NCBI GenBank assembly: GCA_036867785.1
Contig: CP145421.1
Location: forward strand, 310,001 to 374,000
Source: Plasmodiophora brassicae
Lineage: Eukaryota > Endomyxa: Phytomyxea > Phytomyxea > Plasmodiophorida
Reading direction: 5' to 3'
DNA: 64,000 bases
In this document: positions 44,147 through 56,188 of the stretch, piece by piece
Numbering within the stretch: the first letter of the stretch is position 1
How the letters are laid out: each line of letters begins with the position of its first letter
The notes under the pieces: generated by a model
Seen by the model: only the letters and a program-made list of their open reading frames with translations
Told to the model about the DNA's origin: nothing
Databases searched by the model: none
Made by a program: the position numbers and the translations under genes

Positions 44147-45993
44147 ATGACGCTGAACGCGGCGCCGCCGTCGTCGTCCAACTGGCCGCACCCGCTCGAC
44201 GCCGTGTTCGACAATGGCAAACGCCGGCGGAAGCAGTACTTCCCCGAAGGCCTGCACGGCATGTACATGCTGAGCAAGACGGAGATCTCGGACGACATCG
44301 ACCTGATCGAGGCCGACGCCGACCGCACGGCGTTCGGCCACGCTAGGCGCAGGGCGTGCCGCGTCAATTCGTCCAAGGACGAGATGGACGTCGATCAGGA
44401 ATTCGGGTACGTTTCGGCGCATTGCAACGACTACGGCCGGGTACTGATCCCGTGCAGCGAGGCGGGCAGTACCGCCGGCACCCTGGCGGCGAACAAGGCT
44501 ACGAAACGCCAGCGCCTTCTCGATCGCTTCCTGGATGAGCACGGCATTCGCGACGACGCCCGGATCGAGCTCACCAAGGTATGCTGTGCGGACGTGGACC
44601 CTGCAATGAATGCGCTGAGGTGCATCGTGTCCAATAGGTACGACGGGCACTTGACGATACGCGCGACCAGATTCAATCGTTCCGCGATGGCATCGCGCGC
44701 CTGGAGCGGCAGCTGGGTACGCTTGGCATTATCCGGGTATTCAGCTGGGTCTGAGCCTGTGTCCCCGCAGCACAATGCAAGGTTGAAGAAGCGGCGCTGA
44801 AGGCGATGTTCGAGGAACGCCAGGCGGAGCAGCGGAAGACGGCCGCGGCGCTAGAGGAGGCGCGTCAGCAGTTCGAGGCGAAGGTGGCGGCCAGTGATAG
44901 CGATTTAGCGGACGCGGCTGCCCAGGTCCAGGTCCTGGAGCGCTTTGAGAAGGCCGCGCTCGCCAAGGACGCCAAGATTCGCGGCCTGGAGCTGGACATT
45001 GAGGCCCTGAAACGGGAACTGGCGGTCAACCAGGAAGGCAGGGGATTGAGGTCATCGGCTGCCGACGAATCGGATGACGTTATCGAGGTCGAAGAAGCGT
45101 CCGGGTCCGTCGGTGGCGCGCACCACAAGCCACCCACGCCGTCGGGCGTCGAAGCGTTCATCCACCAGTACACGAAGGAGCTCCACGATCTGACCGGCCG
45201 GCTGAAGGCGTCGTCCAATCGCATCCTCGAGTTGGAGCACGAGAAGTCGGACCAAGAGGGTCAGCTTCGTCTCGCCCGCGAACAGCTGACCGCAGTCGAG
45301 GAGGCCGCTAAAGATGCAACCGCGAAGAGCGCCAGCCAGGCCGCTGAGATCGAGTCGCTGCAGGAGGCCGTCTCTCGATCCGCCGCGGAACAGGAGAGCG
45401 TCAAGAAGATGGTTGAATCGCTGACGTACGACATTGAGATGGGCGCGGAGAAGATGTCGTCCTACATGATGGTTGTCGAGGCCGCCGAGCAACGCGCGCT
45501 GCGCGCCGAGGAGCGCCTGCATGAGGTTTTCCGCAAGGCCGCCGTCTTCAAGAGCGGCAACATTCAGCTGCAGAACAAGCTGGACCGACTCGTGACCGAC
45601 CATGCGGAACTGAAGGCGGCCAAGGACGCCCTGGTCGCCGAGCTGGCTGCTCTACGAGGCTCGGCGCTTGCCAGTCCCGCTGCCGGCCAGGAAGGAACCA
45701 CCGCCCACGACGACGCCGACTACGCCCTGAAGCGAAGCCTGCAGAACGACCTGCGCAACGTCCAGCTGGACATGGAGAGGTTATCCGACGAGCGCGATCT
45801 GGACGCAATGGAAGACGACGAGCAGGGGGCGGCAACAGCGACACCGTTAGCTGACGACGAGGTCTCGAACGCCGCGACAGATGGTGGCGTCATGTCCCTT
45901 GATGCCAGTGCGGCGGGTAACGCTGGGCACGGCAAGCCACACAGGAATGGTAGAGACGCGGCATCGCGCAGGCGCTCGTCGCGTGCCACCTGA
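44147..45993 (+). CDS. Long coiled-coil protein, unidentified
   Basis: ATG at 44147. The non-coiled head contains a basic nuclear-type cluster (NGKRRRKQYFPEGLHG) and an acidic stretch (KTEISDDIDLIEADADR). Two short introns follow: 44579-44638 (GTATGC..AATAG) and one ending CCCGCAG at 44769. They join VRRALDDTRDQIQSFRDGIA to AQCKVEEAALKAMFEERQAE. The rest is nearly continuous coiled coil up to about 45680 (LELDIEALKRELAVNQE, ELHDLTGRLKASSNRILELE), with an acidic break (ADESDDVIEVEEASGS) and a disordered basic tail. No RING or other domain follows, so it is not Bre1, which it resembles superficially. Convergent with the PP2A scaffold gene. Confidence 0.7.
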
Positions 45994-46599
45994 ACGCCGC
46001 TGTCCCGCGCATCCTTCCATTTCAGTTGCTATATAATGAATCCTGCTTGCGACGTTGCGTCCGATGTGAACGCGCGTGCGTCCCCTCAGTAGTAAACCGT
46101 GTGAGGACTTGTGGACGCTGCGGTCTTCCCACCAATAGCGCGCAGAATGATGCTTGCAGAAGCTTCGGCGTACATGTATGTAGGTCGTGAAGCCGCCCGA
46201 GACATTGGCAATCCCGGTGGAGATGAGCTCAGGCAGGAGGCAAATGCCCGGTCCTGTTCCGATCGGGAGGGAACCTCGCGATCCGATGCAGGATCGGCAC
46301 AAGCTGGAATAGGAGAGGGCAGAGCGACGGCAGACGCGCGTTCAGGAAGCCCGTCCAGCCAGGGGTGTGACCGCCCCGATCAGGTCGCCAACCAGGTCGT
46401 CGCCTACGGGCGGGCAGCGATGCCAGCGTTGCCAGGTGACGACATAGCAGAGGATGGACGCCTGAGGATGACGACGCCGCACAAGGCGTTGCTGTCAGTT
46501 GACGTCAACGCGTCCCTGGACGCACGCGTCTTCCGATTCAGTATAACCCAATTGTATTCCGAGATTAAATGTCCAGATCGAAGGCCAGCTCGGAAACGC
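45994..46599. other. Intergenic between convergent genes
   Basis: About 600 bp between the coiled-coil gene stop and the PP2A-A stop. Long + and - strand frames cross it, but they have no ATG start or domain. It must hold both 3' ends; no AATAAA was noticed. Confidence 0.4.
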
Positions 46600-48673
46600 C
46601 TAACCTACTCGGCCAATGGCCTGTTCGGCAAAGTATTTGACGTCTTGGTCAGGGTCATCCTGCCAGGCAATACGAGGTCATGCCGCCGTTCAGACACAGT
46701 CGGGGCAGACGGCATTGCGAACCTTGAGTTTGACGAGTGCAGGCATTATTTGGTCGCGCTTGATGGCCGTTTCAAACGAAGGCCCGATCGCCCCTAGATG
46801 CCGGGCAGCGCTAATTCGAACTGCGTCCATTCAATCAGCAGCGCAACGCGGACGACGTGATCGTGGGCAAAGTACCATTCGCGGTGGAGTCCTTCGCCGC
46901 TGCTGTGAGGATCCCCAGTAAGGTCGTGGACGAGAACGACGGCTTGAACAGTGGCGCGCATTCCACAACGATCTGGTGCGGAACGAGCCGGTGCAGGTAA
47001 TTGGTTCTGGATTCGAAGTGCTTGATAATTTCAGGGATCAGCTTGTTCTACACAGAGGGGCGACATGCTCAGCGAAACTTGAACGTCCCATACGCGACTC
47101 AGACACACACACACACCGACCTGACCCCATTCCGCGCCGAAGTTGGCAACCAGGAGCTTTATCTGAGTCGCCGCTGCTGTCCTGACCTGTGCAACCGTAT
47201 CGCACAGCAACCGCATGAGGATCTCATGGTACTTCTGCTCATAAACCGTAAGTCCCGCCGGCTTGGTCAGTACGGCAATCTTGCTGGCAACACCAAGCCG
47301 GATTCGCCACTGATCGTCGGATGTCAGAGCGAGGCGGACGACACGAGCCAGCGTGCGGCGCCGACCTTGGCGTCTGTCGACAGCTTTGCAATCGCCGGCG
47401 CCAACGTCGTTGCAGAATCGCTTCCCATGATAGGCGCGAGCAACTGCAGGTTCTCCAGGACGTTGCACCGGACGTCGTACGACTCGTCCTGCAGCATGGA
47501 CAGCATGATGGGCAGAAGCGTCGTCTGGGCCGCCTTCGGCTCGATCGTCGCCGCCAACGGCGCGACGATCTTCGCGAATGCGAACTTCGTCTCCTCGACG
47601 GCATCGCTGGCCAACGCTTTCGCCAGGGGCAGAATATGCTGTGTGGTCTGCGCCTGCCCAGCAATGCTCGCCACGTCGATCAGGCTCTCCACCATGGTCG
47701 TCCGGACGCCACTCTCGGGATCCTGCAGCAGCTTCTCCACGATCGCCATCAGCGACTCGCCGATGATGGCCGGCGACGCCGCCTTGCAGATCGCCGCGTA
47801 ATTCTTCGCCAGGTGCTTCCGGACGCGCCAGCTGCTGTCCGCGGCCGCCTCCTCGACCAGTGGGACCGACAGGTCCCTGTTGTTCGCCTGGTCGACGGTA
47901 TTGGCGATCTCCAGCGCCGAATCGACAATCAGCTGCCGAACGCTGTCCTGATCCTCCTCGCACAGCGCCCGCAGCGACTGGATCAGGTCGGCACGCAGGA
48001 ACGTGGCGCCGGCCAGGCCGCACAGAGGCGGCAGCGCCTGGAACGCCGCCTTCCGCACCATGGGCGTCTCGTCTATGCAGAGCTTGGCGGCGATGGCGCG
48101 CAGCGACGATTTGCCCTGGTCGGACACGACCCGCTTGTAGATCGGGATGATGAGCTGGGCGGACGAGCACCGACCCGAGAACCAGGCCGCGTTCGACAGG
48201 CGATCGCAGACCGGGATCAGCAATTCGGCGACCTGCGCTGGCGCCAACACTTCAGTGATGCGGGACGCGCCCCGCACCGCCGAATCGCGGATGCACGTTT
48301 CGTCGGCCTGCATTAACGCCTCGAGCATGGGCAGGACGCTGGCGGGTGGGACCTGAATCTCGGGGGAGCATAACTCGCCGAGCTGTTCCGCCAGGACCGC
48401 CAGGGCCTCGTCGGAGACGACCCGGTCGAACGTCTCCTGCAGGGGCGACGCGCCGGCGCACTCGGCGCCGCTGGCGGCGGCGGCCGCGTTGTCGGACGCG
48501 ATGTCCTCTGCGTTGCGCAGCGTGGCGTACTGGGCGAGCATGGGCAGCAGGTCGGTGCGGGCCCGGGCCGGGCCCAGGACCAGCGCGATCGTCTGCAGGC
48601 GCCGCAGGGACCCGAGCACGACCTGGATGTCGTCCGAGTACAGGTCCGTGCTCAGCAGCTTCAGCGGATCCAT
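46600..48673 (-). CDS. PPP2R1A: PP2A scaffold subunit A (PR65), HEAT-repeat protein
   Basis: Structural core of protein phosphatase 2A, joining the catalytic C and the variable B subunits. ATG at 48673 (MDPLKLLSTDLYSDDIQVVL). A long first exon holds most of the ~39-residue HEAT units, for example SWRVRKHLAKNYAAICKAAS and ESYDVRCNVLENLQLLAPIM. It ends at STDAK (about 47370). Downstream exons give WRIRLGVASKIAVLTKPAGL, VRTAAATQIKLLVANFGAEW, then KLIPEIIKHFESRTNYLHRL (about 47040), AIKRDQIMPALVKLK, and finally DDPDQDVKYFAEQAIGRVG with TAG at 46600-46602. The end corresponds to the PR65 block DQDVDVKYFAQEAL. About five exons; full-length for the family (near 590 residues). Confidence 0.9.
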
Positions 48674-48942
48674 CGTCGCCGACCGCCCGTCGACCGACGA
48701 CGACGACGACGCTGACTGGCGGCGGGCGCGGACCAGGTCACAGTGCTCCCTTCACCACCCTCACACACCTCTGCACAGCGCCGCGACCGCCCCAAAAATG
48801 ATCGGCCACGTTCTTTTTTTGAACCGCAGCGCGCGGCTCCTCAAGTCCATCCGGCGGAAGCCTTCCGGCGGAAATACGCCGCGGGGGGCGGGGTGCACCT
48901 CGCCAACGGACCGCTATTGGACTGATCAATGATCGTGCAGTC

Positions 48943-51900
48943 TTATTTCGTTTGGAGGAACGACCGGCACTCCTGGACGAAGAGGCGGGCGTTGTCCCGG
49001 AAGTGGAAGCGGTTTCGCTGGTCGGACCGGCCGGTGACGAGGACGTTGAAGCCGTCGGCGATGCGGGCGCGGGTGGGCTGGTCGGCGACCTGGCTGATGA
49101 AACCGTGGACGGAACTTTGGAACGCGTCGGTGTCCACCTGGATCAGAGGGTATAGGACGTCTGCAAGCGGGTTGAACAGGGCGTCGCTGGTCACGAGCAC
49201 GGTTAATGAGGGGCGACGATGCCGCGAACGACGTTACCTGATCTGCTCGAACAAAATCATCTGCAGGATACGCTGCTGGAACCTGGGTATAGAACCTGTC
49301 AGCCCTGGTGATATTTCTCGGCCGACTTCCAGCAGATAATCGGCCAGAGACTTGAGAGCGTGCAATCCAGCCAAAGTCACCCTAAGGCACGCACCATCCG
49401 TTATGTGTCACCGTTCGCAAACCAAGAGAGACGAACTTTTCTTGAACGGACGTCGACAGCGAGAACTCGATAGCATGGACGACAGCCTCCTGCTGCGCTG
49501 GTGCAATTATTGCAATTTTGTCTAGTAGCGACACACTGTCAAACCATCGGCAACGCAAACAGGGCGAACGTAGTTACCCGGGGACGAAACAATCAGCTCC
49601 GACAGCAGGTCGTATATCTTGGTGCACACAGAAGGGTGCTGCTGGAGAGATGACGGGGAAAGCATGGGCAGGAGCAAGCACAACCCCAGAAACGCCTGCA
49701 GGGTGGTAAGGTGGGGGTCCTTCGAAACCAATTGCGGTTCGCACCATACCGCATCCGAACCAACAGTAACTGAATCGGGACCAAAGTCGAACAGGTCTTT
49801 CGCAGCGCAGTGGTTGAGGAGGCAGAGCAATGCCTCGAAATAGTCGTCGTCATCATCAAACAGAGACGGACTGCCGTCCTGGGAGAACGCCTTGATCCGA
49901 TCGGCCTGAGTGGTGGAGAACGCGTTGATGAGACGCAGGCAGCCGCGAAAGAACCGAACCGCTCGATCGTGGTCCAGAAACGGCACAATTGCAACGGCAA
50001 CTGCGTTGAACATGGCCAGCAACGACGTCGTAGGTGTACAATGCTCAGTCACAACGAGGTCAATAACCTCGATAATGACTGGGAATGTTCTCAGGGAGCA
50101 CAAGCGACCTGAAGCAAGCTTGAGCACGGCCCATTACCAATTTTCCCTTAGGTACCCACCGGAACATTGAGCCATCCCACACAGGATATCAGCAACAATA
50201 TCGATCTGTTCATGACCACGATGCTGACACAGCCGCTTGATATGCGAGCACAGCATGTCGAAATGGCTGGCGACAGACGCCTCCAGAATGGAGACGCGGC
50301 TAACAGCTGAACGCAAGTTTTAATTAGGTAGCGGTAGCACAACAGCAGCACTCCTGTTTACATACCAGCAGACAGCATTACGAGTACCTCGCTTGGCACC
50401 GATAACGGTGGACTGTTCGAGAGCATACTATGAACAACAGACACGAATGATTGCCACCCATGCGACCGGGACAATATCGCTCTGAGCTAGAAGGCATTCA
50501 GAGGGGATAATTACCGATTTCATCGACAACGAAACAAACCGGTTGAATTGAGGTAAGCTGCAGAACCATCTCGGACGCTAGCTTGCTTGCATCGATTTCG
50601 GATTGCCAGATGAAGACGACACCGTACGAGAACTCAATGAGCAGCTCGACAGCCGACGTCACGAGCTCACCGTCCGATCTCAGCATGGCTACCAGAGCAG
50701 GCTTTACGGGTCTGTAATTGGAAGGTCAGTCTCAATCCGCAGGGTCATTCGCCCGGCGTAACAACCAGGAGCGTGTTTGAAGACCGACATTTTCGATTTC
50801 TGATAGGACGCAGGACTAAACATGAAGTAAGTCTTCGCAAGAAGGGTGCACGCCGACAAAATTGTCTGGATCACCAAGGGTGACAACGACGATCGCCCTT
50901 CTTCCGTGGACAGCATTCGGCATTGCATGTCAACGACGGCAAGCAGCGACCTGATTGCTCGATGAACTGGCTCAACAGGCTCCTGAAGAACGTTCTCTGG
51001 AATCAAGGACAATTCTCCTAACAACCCCGATGAGCACCAAGCAGTCAGCGCATTTGCAGGACAGACCAGGATGCGCCTCGTCTGCAAGGACATTGATAAG
51101 AAGGGTGGCGAGGATACAGACACGTTCGTGAGCATCGTCTGAAACAGGGGCGCCTGCAGCTTCTAGCAACGAAGCTGACAAGTGAGTCAGACAAACACCA
51201 GCACTTGGTCTCGCAAGCAGAGCAATGCTTCGAAGCTGACGGGAACGATTGCATGAGCAGAGCGAGCACACTGAAGACGTCAGTACGAACCTGTTCATCA
51301 TTGTAAATCAGGGACGACTGTAGGTGACAAAACTGTTCGTCAGGCTCTGAGTCGTAGTTCGCAGCTTGTGCAGCATCCAGACGATACTGAACGTATCTAC
51401 TTTTAGTCAGCTTAAACGAAAAGCAGAATTTTAGACACCACTGACCGATTGAAAATTGTTTTACAGCCCTCGGCGACCTTCGCATTCCCCGTTGGACTAT
51501 GGGCTAGGCAAACGGACCAGCAGTCAAGAGCAATATCGAAGGATTCGCTCATCCAGGTATCCAGCTGTGACGCCTCCGAGCACGAAGGGACAAGCGCTAA
51601 AGTCCTGAACGCACGGTCAGCACCCCACATCGTACAATAGTCGTCGCCAACCTGACAAGTTTCCAAGACCGTCCAAGAACGGGTCAGCATTTCCAGAGCC
51701 TTCGATCCTGACAAGGCTTTGGGAAGACAGGACGCGATGATACAGTACGCACATGTCTGAGTATAGGGATGAATCAGTCAATTCAAACGGCGAAGACATT
51801 GGATTTCCCGACCCAATACAGACTCTCCATCAGTTGCCTTGGTAGTCATTATGTCGTTCAACATCGTTAACATCCCCCTCACGATGTTCGAAACGTACAT

Positions 51901-53145
51901 TCGACGAGCGGCCCCGTCATCGTCAACGGGAAACACGCGACCTACAAACCGGTTAGCCAGTGCGTTGCCCGTTACGTATAAAAACGGAGACAGAACCAGT
52001 CAGAGAAGCGAGCTGGATGATCACCTGACGCACTAAACGGCAGTGTGATCCAGGTAGTCGCGCCCGAAACAGCCGACCATGCAGACTGTGCTGACGATCG
52101 TCAGCCGTCAGAGAGGCGCGTATTGCAACCAAGAAACGGACCTCGCGAAGAAGTCAATGATCGACCCCTGCCCTAGTAGGACCTCGCGCCATGTACGCCC
52201 TGGGCGAAAGGCCACCTGTCCTACTTCAGGCTCATTGCTTGGCGACACTGACTGCATACAGCGCAGTGCCAGCTTCTCAGTAGACAGAGTCTCTTCGAAC
52301 GACCACGACAGACATGCGAGAAGGACAGACAGCGCCTTCTCAACCAGGCGGAGTTCCTGATGGAAACTTAGAACAAGCGTACCGCTCTGCGGCGTTGAAT
52401 GACGAACATCAGCGGCATTGCTGTGAACCTGAAGCCAGTGAAGAAGGAGGCAGAACATCGGCTGTAGTACATGTCGCTCGAATGAACGATGGCAGACGAC
52501 GTGAGACTCCCAGCGCAAATTCAACGATGAACCGTGCCGTGAACTGAATTCCGTCACCAGCGAGTGCGACAGGGCCAACCCAATTCGCTAACAAGGTTGA
52601 CGTAAGTACCCGCTAAGCAACCGCGTTACGAGGTCCCTTACGTGACTAGTATGGTCGACGCTGCTCAGTAGATGTGCCAGCTTGTCGGTAAGAACACGCG
52701 CGCGTTGCTCTTCGTCGCGCACATCCCAACTGCGTTTGGCAACCACCGCCAGCATGTACGTAGCCTGGTTGAGGACTGGCGTACTGATCCATTCACAGCG
52801 AAGCAACTGCTCGACCTCGCGTTCGATCCTCCCGATCTCCTCACTGGACAACGACGCCCATTCCCTCTCCAGGGCATGCAACATCGTCGAAAGGCCTACA
52901 CAGGGCGCGTTAAACGTTACGCTTCTGCGACAGGCGCACGAGACAGTACATTGGAAGACGACCGTGGCACGAACGGACTCGCGCTGAGACCCAGCGGCGC
53001 TGCTGATCGCCTGGAAGCACAGCTGATATGGTCGGTGCGAGCGTTCCAGGTCGAGCAGCCATTGCCGAGCCTGCTGGCCGGGAACGCCGGCCGCGCCGCT
53101 GGTCGCGCACGCGGCCAGCAGCAGGTCGACACCGTCGCCCGACAT
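48943..53145 (-). CDS. XPO4: Exportin-4, importin-beta family nuclear transport receptor
   Basis: RanGTP-dependent carrier of many helical HEAT-like repeats. ATG at 53145 (MSGDGVDLLLAACATSG). N-terminal blocks QQARQWLLDLERSHRPYQLC, ALEREWASLSSEEIGRIERE and LNQATYMLAVVAKRSWDVRD follow the importin-beta-type start. LVTEFSSRHGSS and RTWREVLLGQGSIIDFFARS correspond to exportin-4 LLSEFSSSSKT and ESWRETLLDSRVMELFF. Further exons: ELLIEFSYGVVFIWQSEIDA (about 50610), LLNHCAAKDLFDFGPDS and LPMLSPSSLQQHPSVCTKIY (about 49850-49600), ending RFHFRDNARLFVQECRSFLQ near 48950. At least ten exons; several short ones between 49200 and 51900 were not fixed individually. Base composition in the 3' two thirds is richer in A/T than in neighbouring genes. 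Confidence 0.82.
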
Positions 53146-53348
53146 TTCTGCGCGCAACTCTGCAGCGCAGCGTCACGGCGCGGGCCGGCGATGATGCTCC
53201 CAGCTCAAACGTTGCGCGACGGGATCCTGCTCTTCTGGGAGTGACACTGAGACGCAAACGGTGCTGCTGCCATCGCGCGTTGCACGAAGTGCTCGCGTCC
53301 GGTTTGGGCTCCCGTTCACGCGATCTGACAGCAACTCGTTTCGTAGCC

Positions 53349-53402
53349 TGTAGACCGGACCGCCCAGCAAGGCAGCTCTAGGCCTTTGGGCGGGCCGGTC
53401 TA
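53349..53402. promoter_or_regulatory. Inverted repeat between divergent XPO4 and NCOA5-like genes
   Basis: gtagaccgg-a-ccgccca is mirrored by tgggcgg-g-ccggtctac with about 20 bp between, so a 17-bp stem with one mismatch could form. It lies in the 434-bp interval between the start codons at 53145 (-) and 53580 (+). It could be a paired binding site for a dimeric factor or a hairpin; its function is unknown. Confidence 0.5.
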
Positions 53403-53579
53403 CAAGCCGGTGTTTCCGTTCCCGGAAACGTGCCTTCCCCGTATTGTCGTAGGAGCCAATATTGCTAGTCGGGTCGACAGGCGGGGGCGTCGTAAATCGT
53501 GTCCGGTTGACGATTTTGTGAACGTCGCCCTGTTCCGGGTCGTGTAGAAGTCCGTGGGCGCATTTGACGCTCGCCAATC

Positions 53580-55018
53580 ATGCGGGGAGGGCGTCGTGGA
53601 GGACACGGCCGCCCCGACGGCGGCAAGCGCCCCGCAAACGGCGGCCCCAGTGACCGTCGCGATCGTGGTCCGGGGCGCGGTGGCGCGCCATCGTCGCCTG
53701 GCGGGCGTGACCGACCTCCTTCCCGCGCGAAGAACGGCGCGACCGTTCAGATTGTCATCTTGGGTACCAAACAAAGGTAGAGCCTGTTCCCGCGCTGGAC
53801 ACGTCAATTTGCGGGATGTGACCCGGCGGTTGTAGGCAATACGCGGATCAGGTTGCTGACGAGGTTCGTTCCGCCGGGTTCTGGGTTGAAACGCGATACC
53901 TGGAGGGATACCCGTTGCGGGAAGTGATCAATCAGGCCGAGGACGAGGGGTCTGTATACATGTTCATTGTTGGAGTCGATAATGAGAGGGATCGCGACGT
54001 GTCGTTCAAGATCTTGGCTCCAAGTCAGCCGCCTATTGCACGCTTGCCGCTGAAGCGCGTCATCGAAGAAATGGTCGCGCATGATCGAACGTGTCGCCGG
54101 TCGTCCCGGTTCGTGGGCGAATTGCCACCGCCTGTGTCCCACCGTGATGCAGCGTCTGCAACGCCAAGACGCCAGTCTCCTCGTCGTGGTCGCCCGTCCC
54201 GGTCCCCGTTCAGTCGCCCACCGTCTCCCCGTCGTCGTGTGTCTCCGCCGCCGTCGTCGAGGCGACCTCCTTCCCCGCGAAGAATGTCGCCCCCGCCTTA
54301 TAGGAGAGTGCGAAGCCGTTCACCTCCTGCTCGCCTTCCCCCGAACGGTCGGTTTGATCAGTACCGGGAACGGGACGCGCCCCCGCACCGTTCGGACGAT
54401 TATCGCGACCGGGAGATGCCGTCTCGTTCGAGTGATTATCGCGATCGTGATTACCCGTCTCGGCCGACCGACTATCGCGACCGTGCCATGCCTCCTCGCG
54501 TCAGCGAGTACCGCGACCTGCCCCGTTCAAGCGACTACGGTGGCGCCCGCCAGGCGGCGTATCGTTCGCATGGCCCTCCTCCTCCTTCTATGCAGCCCTA
54601 CGACGACGTCCCGCGTCGTTATGAGGCTCGGGCGAAACCTGTTTCTCCTCCTCGTGGTGCTCAGGGCTACGCCAGGGGGTACGATCGCAGCTATGAGCGT
54701 CGCGACGTTGAACCGGCGGCGTATAGTTGCCCACCGATCCCTTCGCCGCCTGCGCTTGACAGGCCGTATCGTGCCCGGGCGCCAGGGTTCGATTCGCGAC
54801 GTGGCCTGTCGCCTCAGCGTGTGTCCGCGCCGCCTAGGCACATGGGGGCGCCGTCCTCGTCGATCGACGTGGCCGCCGTCTCTGACCTTCTTCGCACGCT
54901 CGACGATATCGACGGCCAGCCAGCGCCCGCCCCGACCTATGGTCGTGCGTTCGACCCGAACTTTGCCCCTCCCGCTCGCCGATACGACGTGCCACCTGCG
55001 CAGGCGTACCATCGCTGA
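53580..55018 (+). CDS. NCOA5-like RS-rich protein with anticodon-binding-like domain
   Basis: Two exons, 53580-53776 and 53836-55018 (59-nt intron, phase 2). The Gly/Arg-rich start (MRGGRRGGHGRPDGG) is followed by an alpha/beta domain split by the intron: ATVQIVILGTKQR, then QYADQVADEVRSAGFWVETR, YPLREVINQAEDEGSVYMFI and VGVDNERDRDVSFKIL. This matches the class II tRNA-synthetase anticodon-binding-like domain of nuclear receptor coactivator 5. The long disordered tail is built of RSPP, RRPPSPRR and DYRDR units, as in RS-type splicing or nuclear-speckle proteins, and ends with a short helix (VAAVSDLLRTLDDIDG). Likely a nuclear RNA-processing or transcription factor; direct NCOA5 orthology is inferred. 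Confidence 0.7.
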
Positions 55019-55853
55019 GCGGTTTATCCCCTAAATCCAGAACCGGCCTGCCCGCGAATAAAGCCTGGCGGGGCACCTGCCGCGAACCCTTGCTTATACG
55101 ACACCTTGCCACCCATCATCACTTTGCCTTGACATCGCGTTGCCTGCCCAACCTTTGAAAACGCGTGACTCTCTGTTTCTATTTATGCAAACGGTAGCGG
55201 GCCACAGCGGCGACTGCCCAGCACCAACCCGACGGCTACTACCTCGATACGCTCGGCGATATTGTACCCTGCAGGCCTGATCATCTCTGTCTAATACCCC
55301 GTAAACTTCGATGCGCTGTGCCTATAGCGCATCCTGTGCCCCCTGTCCAAAAAAAGGCTTCGAACTTCTTTGCGACCACCGACGCCGCGGGCAGGTCGGA
55401 ACCACAGCATTGTCCCGATCCGACAGCAGACCGGCGATGTCGTCCGTCCATGGTGAGATTGTTGTAGGGATCCAGATCGGCAACCGTGGACGCTGCTGTC
55501 AAGAGCACACCGTGTGCGGGTCTGTCCTGGAACCAGACAGCATTGTCCGGTTGCGCATTGTTCAAATCATTACTGGTAAGTCATCCCTAATTCGTCGACG
55601 ATTTAACGACAATGATATCCCCAGATGCGGGCAACACCGAGACGGCAATTGCCGTTTATCGTGTGAGGAACGGTACTGATCAATGTTTGGTGGGATTCCT
55701 GCCCCGTCATTACATTTAGAGAGCCAACCGATGCGACAACCGACTTGCAAGAGTTGTCGCATTGTACTCTCGCTCTGACAATGTGTACGACCGTCGACGG
55801 TCGCATTGCCATGGCGGCATGGCACGTTGTATCCTGCTGTAACGCCATATATT
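55019..55853. other. 3' flank and intergenic DNA
   Basis: Holds the polyadenylation signal of the preceding gene. Otherwise there are only short frames on both strands (for example - strand 55281-55565 and 55562-55888) with no domain. Confidence 0.4.
55057..55062 (+). terminator. AATAAA polyadenylation signal
   Basis: A perfect AATAAA 39 bp after the stop codon of the NCOA5-like gene, in a suitable place and orientation. Confidence 0.6.
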
Positions 55854-56188
55854 TGTTTATTCGGTATTTGTAAAATAGGGAAAATCATGGCTACGCCATG
55901 ACCTTCGGATCACTCCAGGCGATAGCTCTTGGATGGAGTACGTTCCCAGCCATTGCACCGCACTCGTTCAGCCGATCGACGTGGGTATCAACCGATCATT
56001 TAAGTCACGAATCCGGGATCAATGGGAGCATTGGGTACTGGAAAAGCCCATCGGTGACCCGTTGGATCCACCAACACGTCCCCAAGTGGCATCGTGGATA
56101 CTCCGTTCGTTGCAAGCTATCGCCTGGAGTGATCCGAAGGTCATGGCGTAGCCATGATTTTCCGTATTTTACAAGTACCGAATAAACA
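55854..56188 (+). mobile_element. Pogo/Tigger-like DNA transposon remnant with 74-bp inverted ends
   Basis: Two 74-bp arms (55854-55927 and 56115-56188) are reverse complements with two mismatches (core aaaatcatggctacgccatg). Between and partly within them, 55933-56151 encodes YVPSHCTALVQPIDVGINRS then FKSRIRDQWEHWVLEKP and PQVASWILRSLQAIAWSDPK. The block P..CTALVQP(I/L)D.G.(N/I)RSFK is the end of the DDE_1 (pogo, Tigger, jerky) transposase core. The right arm includes the last codons and stop of this frame, so the left arm is an inverted copy of the transposase 3' end. Catalytic Asp residues upstream are missing; the piece is non-autonomous. Confidence 0.65.

Noticed and set aside
44147-45993. 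Bre1-type E3 ligase
   Set aside because: The coiled coil is similar in general character, but there is no RING domain at the C-terminus.
46111-46797. 228-codon + strand frame
   Set aside because: No ATG at its start, and the opposite strand carries the last exons of the PP2A scaffold gene with correct splice phases.
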